The notes under the pieces: model-generated
Told to the model about the DNA's origin: nothing
The model's database searches: none
Seen by the model: the letters and a program-made list of their open reading frames with translations, nothing else
Part shown: positions 34,558 to 43,580 of the stretch, one piece after another
Position numbering within the stretch: position 1 is the stretch's first letter
Layout of the letters: each line of letters opens with the position of its first letter
Assembly: GCF_001667035.1 (NCBI RefSeq)
Contig: NZ_LZIR01000086.1
Coordinates: 1 to 59,383, forward strand
Reading direction: 5' to 3'
Length of the DNA stretch: 59,383 nucleotides
Source of the DNA: Mycobacterium sp. 852002-51057_SCH5723018
GTDB taxonomy: Bacteria; Actinomycetota; Actinomycetes; Mycobacteriales; Mycobacteriaceae
Position numbers and translations under genes: made by a program

Positions 34558-35847
34558 TCAGCTCAGCACGAAATACCGCAACCACAGGTACAGCGCCGAG
34601 AGCGCCGCGGAGACCACGGTGACGACCGCGCCCTTGCGGGTGAATTCCCAGAAGGAGACGGGATTGTCGGCGCGCCGGGCGATGCCGAGGATGACGACAT
34701 TGGCGCTGGCGCCGACGGCGGTGAGGTTGCCGCCGAAGTCGGTGCCAAGCGCAAGCGCCCACCACAAGACCCCGGGGTTGGCGTGGTCGCCGAGGGCCGG
34801 CACCAGGTCGGCGACGATCGGTGCCATCGTCGCGGCGTACGGAACGTTGTTGACGACGCCGCTGATCAATAGCGATGCGACAAGGATCACCATGGTGGCC
34901 AACAAGGCGTTGCCGCCGGTCGCGGTGATCGCCAGGTGCGCAAGGTGTTTGACGACGCCCGTCTTCACCAGCGCGCCGACCATGATGAACAGCCCGGCGA
35001 AGAACAGCAGCGTGTCCCATTCGACGCTGGACAGGTAATCGGAATGCTCCAGCCTCGACACCACGATCAAAATGCCGGCGCCCAGCAGGGCCGCGATCGA
35101 GGGCGCCATGTGCAGCGCCGAATGGGCGATGAACGCGGCGAACACCGCCGCCAGCACGATGCCGCACGCGATCAGCAGCCTCCGATCGCGAATCGCCTCC
35201 TTCTCTTCCAGCGACATCACGTCGGCGACCCGCTCGGGATCGACGGTGAACGCGCCGGGAAACAGGCGCGGCAACAAGGCGATCAGGACGGCCATCACGA
35301 TCACCACGATCGGCGCGAGATGGATCAGGAAATCGTTGAATGACAGGCCGGCCTTGCTGGCGATGATGATGTTGGGCGGGTCGCCGATCAGCGTCGCGGT
35401 GCCGCCGATATTGGATGCGAACGCCTCGGCCATCAGAAACGGTGCCGCATTGATCGCCAGCCGGTCGCACACCAGCAGGGTGACCGGGGCGATCAACAAC
35501 ACCGTGGTGACGTTGTCGAGCAGGGCCGACGCAATCGCGGTGACCAGCACCAGCAGCATCATGACTCGCAACGGGGAGCCGCGGGCGCGCTTGGCCGACC
35601 AGATCGCGACGTACTCGAACACGCCGGTTTGGCGCAGCACGCTGACGATGATCATCATGCCCAGCAGCAAAAAGATGACATCCCAATCGATTCCGGTGTC
35701 ATGCGAGTAGAAGATGTCGTCGGAATTGATGACCGGCAAGGCGACGACGATCGCTGCGCCCGCCAGTGCCACGGCTGTCTTGTGAACGCGATCGGTGGCG
35801 ATCAGCGCATAGGCGACGACGAACACCACGACCGCGATGGCGCTCAT
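34558..35847 (-). CDS. ArsB/NhaD-type ion transporter
   Basis: 429 residues with about eleven hydrophobic segments. Typical segments of the ion transporter superfamily: VIFLLLGMMIIVSVLRQTGV, LLDNVTTVLLIAPVTLLVCD, FASNIGGTATLIGDPPNIII and LALGTDFGGNLTAVGASANV. The last two hold the paired GGTATLIGDPPN-like motifs. Homologues in M. tuberculosis are named ArsA and ArsB1, but neither arsenite nor Na+ transport is proven by sequence. Here there is only one copy. It is followed on the same strand by nothing, and preceded by the CBS-domain gene 43 bases upstream. Confidence 0.88.
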   Translation of the reverse strand: MSAIAVVVFVVAYALIATDRVHKTAVALAGAAIVVALPVINSDDIFYSHDTGIDWDVIFLLLGMMIIVSVLRQTGVFEYVAIWSAKRARGSPLRVMMLLVLVTAIASALLDNVTTVLLIAPVTLLVCDRLAINAAPFLMAEAFASNIGGTATLIGDPPNIIIASKAGLSFNDFLIHLAPIVVIVMAVLIALLPRLFPGAFTVDPERVADVMSLEEKEAIRDRRLLIACGIVLAAVFAAFIAHSALHMAPSIAALLGAGILIVVSRLEHSDYLSSVEWDTLLFFAGLFIMVGALVKTGVVKHLAHLAITATGGNALLATMVILVASLLISGVVNNVPYAATMAPIVADLVPALGDHANPGVLWWALALGTDFGGNLTAVGASANVVILGIARRADNPVSFWEFTRKGAVVTVVSAALSALYLWLRYFVLS

Positions 35848-35890
35848 CGATTGTCCTGTGTGCTCAAGGCTTTTGGGGGACCAGTGCTAC

Positions 35891-36334
35891 TCAGTGTTTC
35901 AGTGCCGCGGCCAACAAACGAGACGCCGTGATGACGCCGGCCAATTGCTCGTCTCTGAGCACCGCGATCAGCGGGCTGCGCAGCCGCGCCATCACCGCGG
36001 CCACTTCGATGATCGTGTCGTCCGCCTGCGCCGACGGCACGTTGGTCAGGTGGTCGGGCAGCATGTCCCCGACCGTCTTGCCGCCCAGCTTCTCGGCGGC
36101 GCGGTCGGCCACGGATTCGTTGAGCACACCGGCCAGCGACGGGTCGTCTTGCACGTATTTCGGCACGATGAACCGGACCACCTGGGACGCCGGCAGCACC
36201 GCGAAGGGCTTTCCGGACCGGTCGGTGACGACGATGCCGGGCAGGCTGTGCTCGGCCAGCAGGCGGGCGGCATCGAGGGCATCGGAGTCGACGGTGACGA
36301 CCGGGAATTCCTCGGCGAGTTCCGCGGCGCGCAT
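35891..36334 (-). CDS. CBS-domain protein (Rv2683-like)
   Basis: 147 residues from ATG 36334. Two CBS motifs: one around VVTVDSDALDAARLLAEHSL with PGIVVTDRSGKPFAVLPASQ, the other around TIIEVAAVMARLRSPLIAVL with QLAGVITASRLLAA. Tandem CBS modules bind adenosine nucleotides and regulate partners. The ArsB/NhaD-type transporter gene is 43 bases downstream on the same strand, so it may be the partner. Divergent from dxs. The open frame continues upstream into dxs without homology. Confidence 0.85.
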   Translation of the reverse strand: MRAAELAEEFPVVTVDSDALDAARLLAEHSLPGIVVTDRSGKPFAVLPASQVVRFIVPKYVQDDPSLAGVLNESVADRAAEKLGGKTVGDMLPDHLTNVPSAQADDTIIEVAAVMARLRSPLIAVLRDEQLAGVITASRLLAAALKH

Positions 36335-36379
36335 AGGGAGACAATACGTCGGCGAACTAGTGATGAGGCGGTCGCTGCG

Positions 36380-36385
36380 TAGACT
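36380..36385 (+). promoter_or_regulatory. -10 box giving a leaderless dxs transcript
   Basis: TAGACT ends 6 bases before the dxs ATG. No ribosome-binding site precedes the ATG, so transcription starting 6-7 bases after the box would give a leaderless message. Confidence 0.5.
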
Positions 36386-36391
36386 GTCGGG

Positions 36392-38305
36392 ATGCTGGAA
36401 CAGATCCGCGGCCCCGCCGATCTGCAGCACCTTTCCCAACAGCAGCTCAGCGATCTGGCCGGCGAGATCCGCGAGTTCCTGATTCACAAGGTCGCTGCCA
36501 CCGGGGGACACCTGGGACCCAATCTGGGCGTCGTCGAGCTGACGCTGGCGCTACACCGGGTGTTCGACTCACCCCACGACCCGATCATCTTCGACACCGG
36601 CCACCAGGCCTACGTGCACAAGATGCTGACCGGGCGCAGCCACGACTTCGAGGGCCTGCGCAAGAAGGGCGGCCTCTCGGGGTATCCGTCGCGCGCGGAG
36701 AGCGAACACGACTGGGTGGAGTCCAGCCACGCCAGCGCGGCCCTGTCCTACGCCGACGGGCTGGCCAAGGCGTTCGAGCTGACCGGGCACCGCAACCGGC
36801 ACGTCGTGGCGGTGGTCGGCGACGGCGCGCTGACCGGCGGCATGTGCTGGGAGGCGCTGAACAACATCGCCGCCTCGCGCCGCCCTGTGATCATCGTCGT
36901 CAACGACAACGGCCGTAGCTACGCGCCCACGATCGGCGGCGTCGCCGACCATTTGGCGTCGCTGCGGCTCCAGCCGGCCTACGAACACCTGCTGGAAAAG
37001 GGCCGCGACGTGGTGCGCTCGATGCCGCTTTTCGGCAAGATCGCCTACCGCTTCATGCACAGCGTCAAGGCCGGCATCAAGGACTCGCTGTCACCGCAGC
37101 TGCTGTTCACCGACCTCGGCCTGAAGTACGTCGGTCCGGTCGACGGTCACGACGAGCGCGTGGTCGAGGTCGCGCTGCGCCACGCCCGCGGCTTCGGGCG
37201 CCCGGTGATCGTGCACGTCGTCACCCGCAAGGGCATGGGGTACGGTCCGGCCGAGGACGACGAGGCCGAACAGATGCACTCCTGCGGGGTGATCGACCCG
37301 GCCACCGGCCAGTCCACCAAGATCGCCGGTCCGGGCTGGACCGCGACGTTCTCCGACGCGCTCATCGCCTACGGCAGGAAGCGCCGCGACATCGTCGCGA
37401 TCACGGCGGCCATGCCCGGCCCCACCGGGCTGACGGCGTTCGGCAAACAGTTCCCGGACCGCCTGTTCGACGTGGGCATCGCCGAGCAGCACGCGATGAC
37501 GTCGGCGGCCGGGCTGGCGATGGGCGGCATGCACCCCGTGGTGGCCATCTATTCGACGTTCCTCAACCGGGCCTTCGACCAGATCATGATGGACGTGGCG
37601 CTGCACAGGCTGCCCGTCACCATGGTGCTCGACCGCGCCGGGGTCACCGGCAACGACGGCGCCAGCCACAACGGCATGTGGGACCTGTCGATGCTGGGCA
37701 TCGTGCCCGGCATCCGGGTGGCCGCACCCCGCGACGCGACCCGGCTGCGCGAAGAGCTCGGCGAGGCCCTCGACGTGGGTGACGGCCCGACGGCGATTCG
37801 GTTCCCGAAAGGCGATGTGGGCGAAGACATTCCGGCCCTAGAGCGGCGGTCGGGTATCGACGTGCTCGCGGTGCCCGCGCCCGGGCTGAACGAAGACGTG
37901 CTGATCGTCGCGATCGGCGCGTTCGCGCCGATGGCGCTGGCGGCGGCCAAGCGGCTGCACAACCAGGGAATCGGCGTGACGGTGATCGACCCGCGCTGGG
38001 TGCTTCCGGTGTCCGACGCCGTGCTCGGGCTGGCCTGCCAGCACAAGCTGGTCGTCACGTGCGAGGACAACGGCGTCAACGGCGGGGTCGGCTCGGCGGT
38101 GTCGGCCGCGCTGCGGCGCGCCGAGATCGACACGCCCTGCCGCGACGTCGGGCTGCCGCAGGATTTCTACCAGCACGCCTCGCGCGGCGAGGTGCTGGCC
38201 GACCTCGGGCTGACCGACCAGGACGTGGCCCGTCGCGTCACCGGTTGGGTCGCCGCGCTGGGCAGCCCGCTGACCGAGCCGCAGATCAGCGAGCAAATGG
38301 ATTAG
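36392..38305 (+). CDS. dxs: 1-deoxy-D-xylulose-5-phosphate synthase
   Basis: 637 residues, full length. TPP-binding motif VVGDGALTGGMCWEALNNIA, then VIIVVNDNGRSYAPTIGG. The N-terminal LQHLSQQQLSDLAGEIREFL and GGHLGPNLGVVELTLALH are typical. The catalytic Glu is in DVGIAEQHAMTSAAGLA, and the C-terminal transketolase domain is intact. It makes DXP from pyruvate and glyceraldehyde-3-phosphate, the first step of the MEP isoprenoid pathway. Convergent with the RNase D-like gene; the ends overlap by 4 bases. Confidence 0.97.
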   Translation: MLEQIRGPADLQHLSQQQLSDLAGEIREFLIHKVAATGGHLGPNLGVVELTLALHRVFDSPHDPIIFDTGHQAYVHKMLTGRSHDFEGLRKKGGLSGYPSRAESEHDWVESSHASAALSYADGLAKAFELTGHRNRHVVAVVGDGALTGGMCWEALNNIAASRRPVIIVVNDNGRSYAPTIGGVADHLASLRLQPAYEHLLEKGRDVVRSMPLFGKIAYRFMHSVKAGIKDSLSPQLLFTDLGLKYVGPVDGHDERVVEVALRHARGFGRPVIVHVVTRKGMGYGPAEDDEAEQMHSCGVIDPATGQSTKIAGPGWTATFSDALIAYGRKRRDIVAITAAMPGPTGLTAFGKQFPDRLFDVGIAEQHAMTSAAGLAMGGMHPVVAIYSTFLNRAFDQIMMDVALHRLPVTMVLDRAGVTGNDGASHNGMWDLSMLGIVPGIRVAAPRDATRLREELGEALDVGDGPTAIRFPKGDVGEDIPALERRSGIDVLAVPAPGLNEDVLIVAIGAFAPMALAAAKRLHNQGIGVTVIDPRWVLPVSDAVLGLACQHKLVVTCEDNGVNGGVGSAVSAALRRAEIDTPCRDVGLPQDFYQHASRGEVLADLGLTDQDVARRVTGWVAALGSPLTEPQISEQMD

Positions 38306-39585
38306 CCGGTCGCCGGCGGCTGCAGCGCTCGGGCGAGCGCCGGGTCCACGAGTTCGCGCTGCCACGGCCGCGCCTGGCCGGCGCGCAGAAACGCGTCGAC
38401 CGCCTCGAGGGGGTCCGGCGCGCCCTCCCAGTCCCAGCACAGCCGCCGCACCAGGTCGGGGGCGACCAGGTTTTCGGTGGGCACCGCCACCCGCTGCGAC
38501 ACCTCGCCCAGCGCCGTCCGGGCCGCCTCCAGCCGCGCGGCGGCCTCCGGTTTACGCCTGCTCCACCGCGCCGGGGGCGGCGGCCCGTTCGGCGCCTCGG
38601 CCTCCTCCGGCGGGTCCTCGTTTTGCCGCGCTGCCTCCAGCGCCGCCAGCCAGATCTGCGCGCTGCGGCGCTGGTTGCGCCCCCCGAACACCGGCAGCGC
38701 GACCAGGTCCTCGACGGTCTTCGGGTTGGCGATCGCGGCGTCGATGATCGCCGAATCCGGCAGGATGCGCCGCGGCGCGATGTCGCGGCGCTGGGCGATG
38801 AGGTCGCGCGCCGCCCACAGTTCGCGGACCGCGGCCAGGCCCCGGCGATCGCGCACCCGGTGGATCCCCGACGTCCGGCGCCAGCGCTCCCGTCGCGCCG
38901 CCGCGCCTGCCTCTCGGGAACCGGCGTTCCGCAGGTAGTCGAATTCCTGTGCGGCCCAATCGCTTTTGCCCTGCTGGGCCAGCACGTCGGCGATCGCGGC
39001 GCGCAGCTCGATGAGCTCTTCGACGTCCAGGGCCGCGTAGTTGAGCCATTCGGGCGGCAGGGGCCGCTTGGACCAGTCGGCGGCGCCGTGGCCCTTGGCC
39101 AACCCGAGCCCCAGCAGCCGCTCGACCATGGTCGCCAGGTTCACCCGGTCGAACCCGGCCAGCCGCCCGGCGAGTTCGGTGTCGTACAGCGCCGGCGGCC
39201 GCATGCCGACCTCGGCCAGGCAGGGCAGGTCCTGATCGGCGGAGTGCAGGATCCATTCGTCGCTGCCGAGCACCTCGGCGACCGGCCGCAGTGCGGTCAG
39301 CGGGTCGCCGCCGTGGCTGACCGGGTCGATGAGCACCGTGCCGGCGCCGGCCCGCCGGATCTGAATCAGGTAGGCGCGGTTGGAGTAGCGGAAACCCGAC
39401 GCCCGCTCGGCGTCCACGGCAAACGGTCCCCGCCCACGGTCGAGCCGCTGCGCGGCGGCCGCGATCTCCCGGACCGACACGGAAAGATCGGGAACCCCGT
39501 CGGCTGGATGCAGGAGCGGGGTGGCTTCGGGCTGGGTGCTGCCGGGCACGGTGCTGTTGGGCCCGGCGGCCCCCGCCTCGCCCAT
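38302..39585 (-). CDS. RNase D-like 3'-5' exonuclease with HRDC domain (Rv2681-like)
   Basis: 427 residues. DEDD exonuclease motifs: FAVDAERASGFRYSNRAYLI (Asp and Glu), ILHSADQDLPCLAEVG, ALYDTELAGRLAGFDRV and YAALDVEELIELRAAI with Tyr and Asp of the DEDDy subtype. A HRDC domain follows near residue 230, RRDIAPRRILPDSAIIDAAI. It should trim the 3' ends of RNAs. It follows the DUF3000 gene on the same strand with a 1-base gap; the two are likely coupled. Confidence 0.9.
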   Translation of the reverse strand: MGEAGAAGPNSTVPGSTQPEATPLLHPADGVPDLSVSVREIAAAAQRLDRGRGPFAVDAERASGFRYSNRAYLIQIRRAGAGTVLIDPVSHGGDPLTALRPVAEVLGSDEWILHSADQDLPCLAEVGMRPPALYDTELAGRLAGFDRVNLATMVERLLGLGLAKGHGAADWSKRPLPPEWLNYAALDVEELIELRAAIADVLAQQGKSDWAAQEFDYLRNAGSREAGAAARRERWRRTSGIHRVRDRRGLAAVRELWAARDLIAQRRDIAPRRILPDSAIIDAAIANPKTVEDLVALPVFGGRNQRRSAQIWLAALEAARQNEDPPEEAEAPNGPPPPARWSRRKPEAAARLEAARTALGEVSQRVAVPTENLVAPDLVRRLCWDWEGAPDPLEAVDAFLRAGQARPWQRELVDPALARALQPPATG

Positions 39586-39586
39586 G

Positions 39587-40171
39587 TCAGGCGCGTGACC
39601 GCGAGCTCAGGTCGGTGACCCCGGTCGGCGGGAGGCCCGCCGCGTGCTCGAGCACCTCGCAGAACGCCTCGACGTGCGCCCCCACCTCCGGGGTGATCGC
39701 CGTCCACGACGCGCGCAGCTCCAGCTGGTGGGCCCGTGGCGGCCCCGAGATGTCGCCGTAGCGCACCGACGTGGTGGCGGTGACCGTGCCGCCCAGGGCG
39801 GTGGTCTGCTCGAGGCGGGCCTGAAGCGCATCGACCAGCCAACTCCATGCGACCTCGGGCAACAGGGGGTCGACGGCCTCGCTGGAGTCGAGGTCGGCCT
39901 GGATGTAGGCGACCAGGCGGATGTTGCCGTCCCAGGCGTCGGCGCCCTCCGGGTCATAGAGCAGGATCAGTCGACCGAACGCGTCGCCCTCGGAGCGCTC
40001 CGGGACGATCTCGAGGTCGGGGTGTTTGACCTCGGCCCCCAGCGCATAGCTGAACGGTGCCAGCCGCTGCGGCGGACGGATCGGCCCCAGCTCGATCTCC
40101 GGCCGCACGGTCACGGCGTTCATCGACGCCACCGCCTCGCGAAACGGGGCCGGTTCAGCAGAGCCTGTCAC
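39587..40171 (-). CDS. DUF3000 protein (Rv2680-like)
   Basis: 194 residues from GTG 40171 (VTGSAEPAPFREAVASMNAV); an ATG at 40192 is an alternative. Conserved parts are PIRPPQRLAPFSYALGAEVK, GRLILLYDPEGADAWDGNIR and EVAWSWLVDALQARL. DUF3000 is an actinobacterial family with no known role. It is next to an RNase D-like gene in the same order as in M. tuberculosis. Confidence 0.8.
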   Translation of the reverse strand: MTGSAEPAPFREAVASMNAVTVRPEIELGPIRPPQRLAPFSYALGAEVKHPDLEIVPERSEGDAFGRLILLYDPEGADAWDGNIRLVAYIQADLDSSEAVDPLLPEVAWSWLVDALQARLEQTTALGGTVTATTSVRYGDISGPPRAHQLELRASWTAITPEVGAHVEAFCEVLEHAAGLPPTGVTDLSSRSRA

Positions 40172-40290
40172 AGCGTTCGACGCTAGACCCATCCCCCGAC
40201 ACGCCGAAACAGGCGCGCCGAATTTCGCGCCCGTCGCGACCAACCCGTTACCCGGGCGCACCCGGGTCCGGTAGCCGGTGTTTGGCCTGC

Positions 40291-41097
40291 TCAGGTCGCA
40301 CTTCCGCCGGTAAATCGGGCCGGGCGCTTCTCGCGGTGCGCGGCCAGGCCTTCCCGTACGTCGGGGCCGCCGAAACCGACGAATTCCAGGCCCAGCGACG
40401 TCTCGAAGGCGGGGCCGAACATGCGGTACCAGTAGTTGAGGCTGTGCTTGGTCCAGCGGATCGCGTTCTGCGCGCCCTGCGCCAGGTCCTCGGCGATGCG
40501 GGTGGCCGTCGCCAGGACCTCGTCGTCGTCGACGCACTTGGAGACCAGCCCGATGCGCTCGGCCTCCTCGCCGACCAGCGTCTCGCAGGTCAGCAGGTAG
40601 TACTTCGCCTTGGCCATGCCGACCAGCAGCGGCCAGCAGATCGCGGCGTGGTCACCGGCGGCCACCCCGAGCTTGGTGTGGCCGTCGATGAATCGCGCGG
40701 TGCGTCCGGCGACCGAGATGTCGGCGAGCAGCGCCACCACCAGCCCGGCGCCCACCGCGGGTCCCCGGATCGCCGAGACGACGGGCTTGTCGAAGTTGAC
40801 CATGTTGAGCACCATGTCGCGGGCCTCGCGCATGATGCGGATCCGGCCCTCGAAGTCGCCGATGGTTTCCTCGATCAGGTCGAAGCTGCCGCCGGATGAG
40901 AAGACCTTTCCCTCGCCGCGGACCAGCACCACGCGCACGTCGGGATCGCGGTCGATCACCGGCCAGATGTCGGCGAGGTCGCGGTGCATCTGCGGGCCCA
41001 CCGAATTCAGCCCCGGGGCGTCGAGAACCAGCGTCAGGACGCCGTTCTCGCCGGGTTCGCACCGCAGGCTGGGGAACTCGTCGTAGTTGACCGGCAT
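40291..41097 (-). CDS. echA15: Enoyl-CoA hydratase/isomerase family protein EchA15
   Basis: 268 residues. Crotonase fold with the oxyanion segments KVFSSGGSFDLIEETIGDF and SAIRGPAVGAGLVVALLADI, followed by GHTKLGVAAGDHAAICWPLL. The canonical two Glu of hydratases are not both clear: one place has GDHA, so the reaction may not be simple hydration. ATG 41097 was chosen since a minus-strand -10 (TAACAT) lies 7 bases before it and homology starts there. Divergent from hemE. Confidence 0.9.
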   Translation of the reverse strand: MPVNYDEFPSLRCEPGENGVLTLVLDAPGLNSVGPQMHRDLADIWPVIDRDPDVRVVLVRGEGKVFSSGGSFDLIEETIGDFEGRIRIMREARDMVLNMVNFDKPVVSAIRGPAVGAGLVVALLADISVAGRTARFIDGHTKLGVAAGDHAAICWPLLVGMAKAKYYLLTCETLVGEEAERIGLVSKCVDDDEVLATATRIAEDLAQGAQNAIRWTKHSLNYWYRMFGPAFETSLGLEFVGFGGPDVREGLAAHREKRPARFTGGSAT

Positions 41098-41104
41098 CGG
41101 ATTG

Positions 41105-41110
41105 ATGTTA
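41105..41110 (-). promoter_or_regulatory. -10 box giving a leaderless echA15 transcript
   Basis: TAACAT on the minus strand ends 7 bases before the echA15 ATG. No ribosome-binding site is visible, in keeping with a leaderless message. Confidence 0.5.
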
Positions 41111-41149
41111 CGCAAGCGCCGATATGCGGCCGTGGCAGCATTGAGGCCA

Positions 41150-42226
41150 ATGAACAATCCTCGTCGTGACCTTCCCGAGTCGCCGTACCTGGCCGCCGTC
41201 ACCGGACGCCAGCCCGCTCAGGTGCCGGTGTGGTTCATGCGACAGGCCGGCCGCGCGCTGCCGGAGTACCGGGCGCTGCGCGAACGGCACAGCATGCTCG
41301 AGGCGTGCTTCGAGCCCGAGGTGGCGTGTGAGATCACGCTGCAGCCGATACGCCGCTACGGCGTGGACGCGGCGATCTTGTTCTCCGACATCGTGGTACC
41401 GATGCGCGCCGCGGGCGTCGAGTTGGACATCGTCGCCGACGTCGGCCCCGTGATCGCGCACCCGGTGCGCACCGACGCCGACATCGAAGCGATGAAACCC
41501 CTTGAGGCACAAGCGATTCAGCCGGTGGCCGAGGCGGTGTCGCTGCTGGTCGCCGAGCTGGGCGACGTTCCGCTGATCGGTTTCGCGGGTGCGCCGTTCA
41601 CGCTGGCGTCCTACCTGGTCGAGGGCGGCCCCAGCCGCAACCACGCCCGCGCCAAGGCGATGATGCTGGCCGAACCCGCCAGCTGGCACGAGCTGATGTC
41701 GAAGCTCACCGACCTGACCGTCGCGTTCCTGCGCAGCCAGATCGAGGCCGGGGTGGACGCCATCCAGATGTTCGACTCGTGGGCGGGGACGCTGTCGCTG
41801 GCCCACTACCGCCACTACGTGCTGCCGCACAGCTCCCGGGTGTTCGCCACCCTTGCCGAATACGGCGTGCCCATGACGCATTTCGGGGTGGGGACCGCCG
41901 AACTGCTGGGCGCGATGTCGGCGGCGCTGAAGTGCGGCATGAAGCCCGGACAGGCCACCGTGGTCGGGGTGGACTGGCGCACGTCCCTGGTCGACGCCGC
42001 CGCCCGGGTCGAACCCGGTACCGCGCTGCAGGGCAACCTCGATCCCGTGGTGCTGCTGGCCGGCTGGGAGGTGGCCGAACACGCCGCGCGGGCCGTGGTG
42101 ACCGAAGGCCGCCGCGCCGTCCGCGCCGGCGCGACCGGGCACGTCTTCAACCTCGGCCACGGGGTGCTGCCGGAGACCGATCCCGGCGTGCTGACCGACG
42201 TGGTGGCGTTGATCCACTCGCTATGA
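41150..42226 (+). CDS. hemE: Uroporphyrinogen decarboxylase
   Basis: 358 residues. Signature VPVWFMRQAGRALPEYRALR with the active-site Arg, ILFSDIVVPMRAAGVELDIV with the Asp, and the mid-domain FAGAPFTLASYLVEGGPSRN. The C-terminal FNLGHGVLPETDP is also family-typical. It converts uroporphyrinogen III to coproporphyrinogen III. First gene of the haem run hemE-hemG-chdC; its stop overlaps the hemG ATG (ATGA). Confidence 0.97.
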   Translation: MNNPRRDLPESPYLAAVTGRQPAQVPVWFMRQAGRALPEYRALRERHSMLEACFEPEVACEITLQPIRRYGVDAAILFSDIVVPMRAAGVELDIVADVGPVIAHPVRTDADIEAMKPLEAQAIQPVAEAVSLLVAELGDVPLIGFAGAPFTLASYLVEGGPSRNHARAKAMMLAEPASWHELMSKLTDLTVAFLRSQIEAGVDAIQMFDSWAGTLSLAHYRHYVLPHSSRVFATLAEYGVPMTHFGVGTAELLGAMSAALKCGMKPGQATVVGVDWRTSLVDAAARVEPGTALQGNLDPVVLLAGWEVAEHAARAVVTEGRRAVRAGATGHVFNLGHGVLPETDPGVLTDVVALIHSL

Positions 42227-43575
42227 CCTCTTCGTATTGCGTTGTGGGCGGCGGGATTTCGGGACTCACGGCCGCGTACCGGCTGCGCGCGGCCGCCGGT
42301 GACGACGCGACGATCACGCTGTTCGAGCCGGGCGACCGGCTGGGCGGGGTGTTGCGCACCGAGGTGGTCGGCGGGCGCCCGATGGACGTCGGGGCCGAGG
42401 CGTTCGTGCTGCGCCGGCCCGAGATGCCGGCGCTGCTGGCCGAGCTGGGCCTGTCGGGACGCCAGCTGTCGACCACTGGCGCCCGGCCCCTGATCTACAG
42501 CCAGCAAGGCTTGCGCCCGCTGCCGGCGGGCACGGTCGTCGGGATTCCGTCGTCGGCCGCCGCGATTGCCGGATTGGTCGACGAGGCGACGGTCGCGCGG
42601 ATCGAGGCGGAACCCGGTCGCCCCTTCGGCTGGGAGTCCGGCGGCGACCCCGCGGTGGCCGAGCTGGTGGGGGAGCGGTTCGGCGAGCAGACGGTGGCCC
42701 GGTCGGTAGACCCGCTGCTGAGCGGGGTGTATGCGGGTTCCGCGTCGACGATCGGTTTGCGCGCGGCGGCCCCCAGCGTGGCGGCGGCATTGGATCGCGG
42801 TGCCCGCAGCCTGACCGACGCGGTCCGGCAGGGGTTGCCGCCGTCGACCGGCGCGCCGGTGTTCGGGGCCATCGACGGCGGCTACCGGGTGCTGATCGAC
42901 GAGCTCGTCGAGCGCGGCCGGCCGCGGTGGGTCCGCGCCGCGGTGCAACGGCTCGACCCCGCCGAACCGGGCTGGTCGCTGTTGGACGACACGGGCGCCC
43001 GCTGGCACGCCGACGCGGTGATCCTGGCCATCCCGGCGCCTCGGTTGGCGGTCCTCGTCCGGCACATCGCGCCGCGTTCGTCGGCGGCGGCGGACCGGAT
43101 CGCGAGCGCGTCGGCGGTGGTGGTGGCGCTCGCCGTGCCCGCCGACACCCCCTTCCCGCAGTCTTCGGGCGTGCTGGTGGCCACCGGTGAGCCGTTGCGG
43201 GCCAAGGCCGTCACCCTGTCTTCCAGAAAATGGGGCGAGCGCGGGGACACCCAGCTGCTGCGGCTGTCGTTCGGGCGGTTCGGTGACGACCTGGCCCGTA
43301 CCGCGTCCGACAACGAGCTGCTGGCCTGGGCGGTCGAGGATCTCGCCGCAGTCTTCGGGTTGACCGTCGATCCCGTCGACGCCCGCGTACAGCGCTGGTT
43401 CGACGCGATGCCGCAGTACGGCCCCGGCCACGCCGCGGTGGTCGCCGAGGTGCGCGCCGGCCTGCCGCCGGGGATCGCCGTGGCGGGCAGCTATCTGGAC
43501 GGCATCGGCGTACCCGCGTGCATCGGGTCAGCCGGGCGCGCGATCGAGGCGCTCGACGCGGAAGTGGCACGATAG
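42223..43575 (+). CDS. hemG: Porphyrinogen oxidase (coproporphyrinogen III oxidase, HemG/HemY/CgoX type)
   Basis: 450 residues, start overlapping hemE by 4 bases. N-terminal FAD motif CVVGGGISGLTAAYRLRAAA, then LFEPGDRLGGVLRTEVVGGR and MDVGAEAFVLRRPEMPALL. The C-terminal FAD segment is GIAVAGSYLDGIGVPACIGS. The Gram-positive type enzyme oxidises coproporphyrinogen III to coproporphyrin III, which fits the chdC gene directly downstream. Older names call it protoporphyrinogen oxidase. Confidence 0.93.
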   Translation: MTSSYCVVGGGISGLTAAYRLRAAAGDDATITLFEPGDRLGGVLRTEVVGGRPMDVGAEAFVLRRPEMPALLAELGLSGRQLSTTGARPLIYSQQGLRPLPAGTVVGIPSSAAAIAGLVDEATVARIEAEPGRPFGWESGGDPAVAELVGERFGEQTVARSVDPLLSGVYAGSASTIGLRAAAPSVAAALDRGARSLTDAVRQGLPPSTGAPVFGAIDGGYRVLIDELVERGRPRWVRAAVQRLDPAEPGWSLLDDTGARWHADAVILAIPAPRLAVLVRHIAPRSSAAADRIASASAVVVALAVPADTPFPQSSGVLVATGEPLRAKAVTLSSRKWGERGDTQLLRLSFGRFGDDLARTASDNELLAWAVEDLAAVFGLTVDPVDARVQRWFDAMPQYGPGHAAVVAEVRAGLPPGIAVAGSYLDGIGVPACIGSAGRAIEALDAEVAR

Positions 43576-43580
43576 GTTCC

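Noticed and set aside
38059..39618. 519-codon plus-strand open frame
   Set aside because: Antisense to the RNase D-like gene and overlapping the dxs end; no domain seen.
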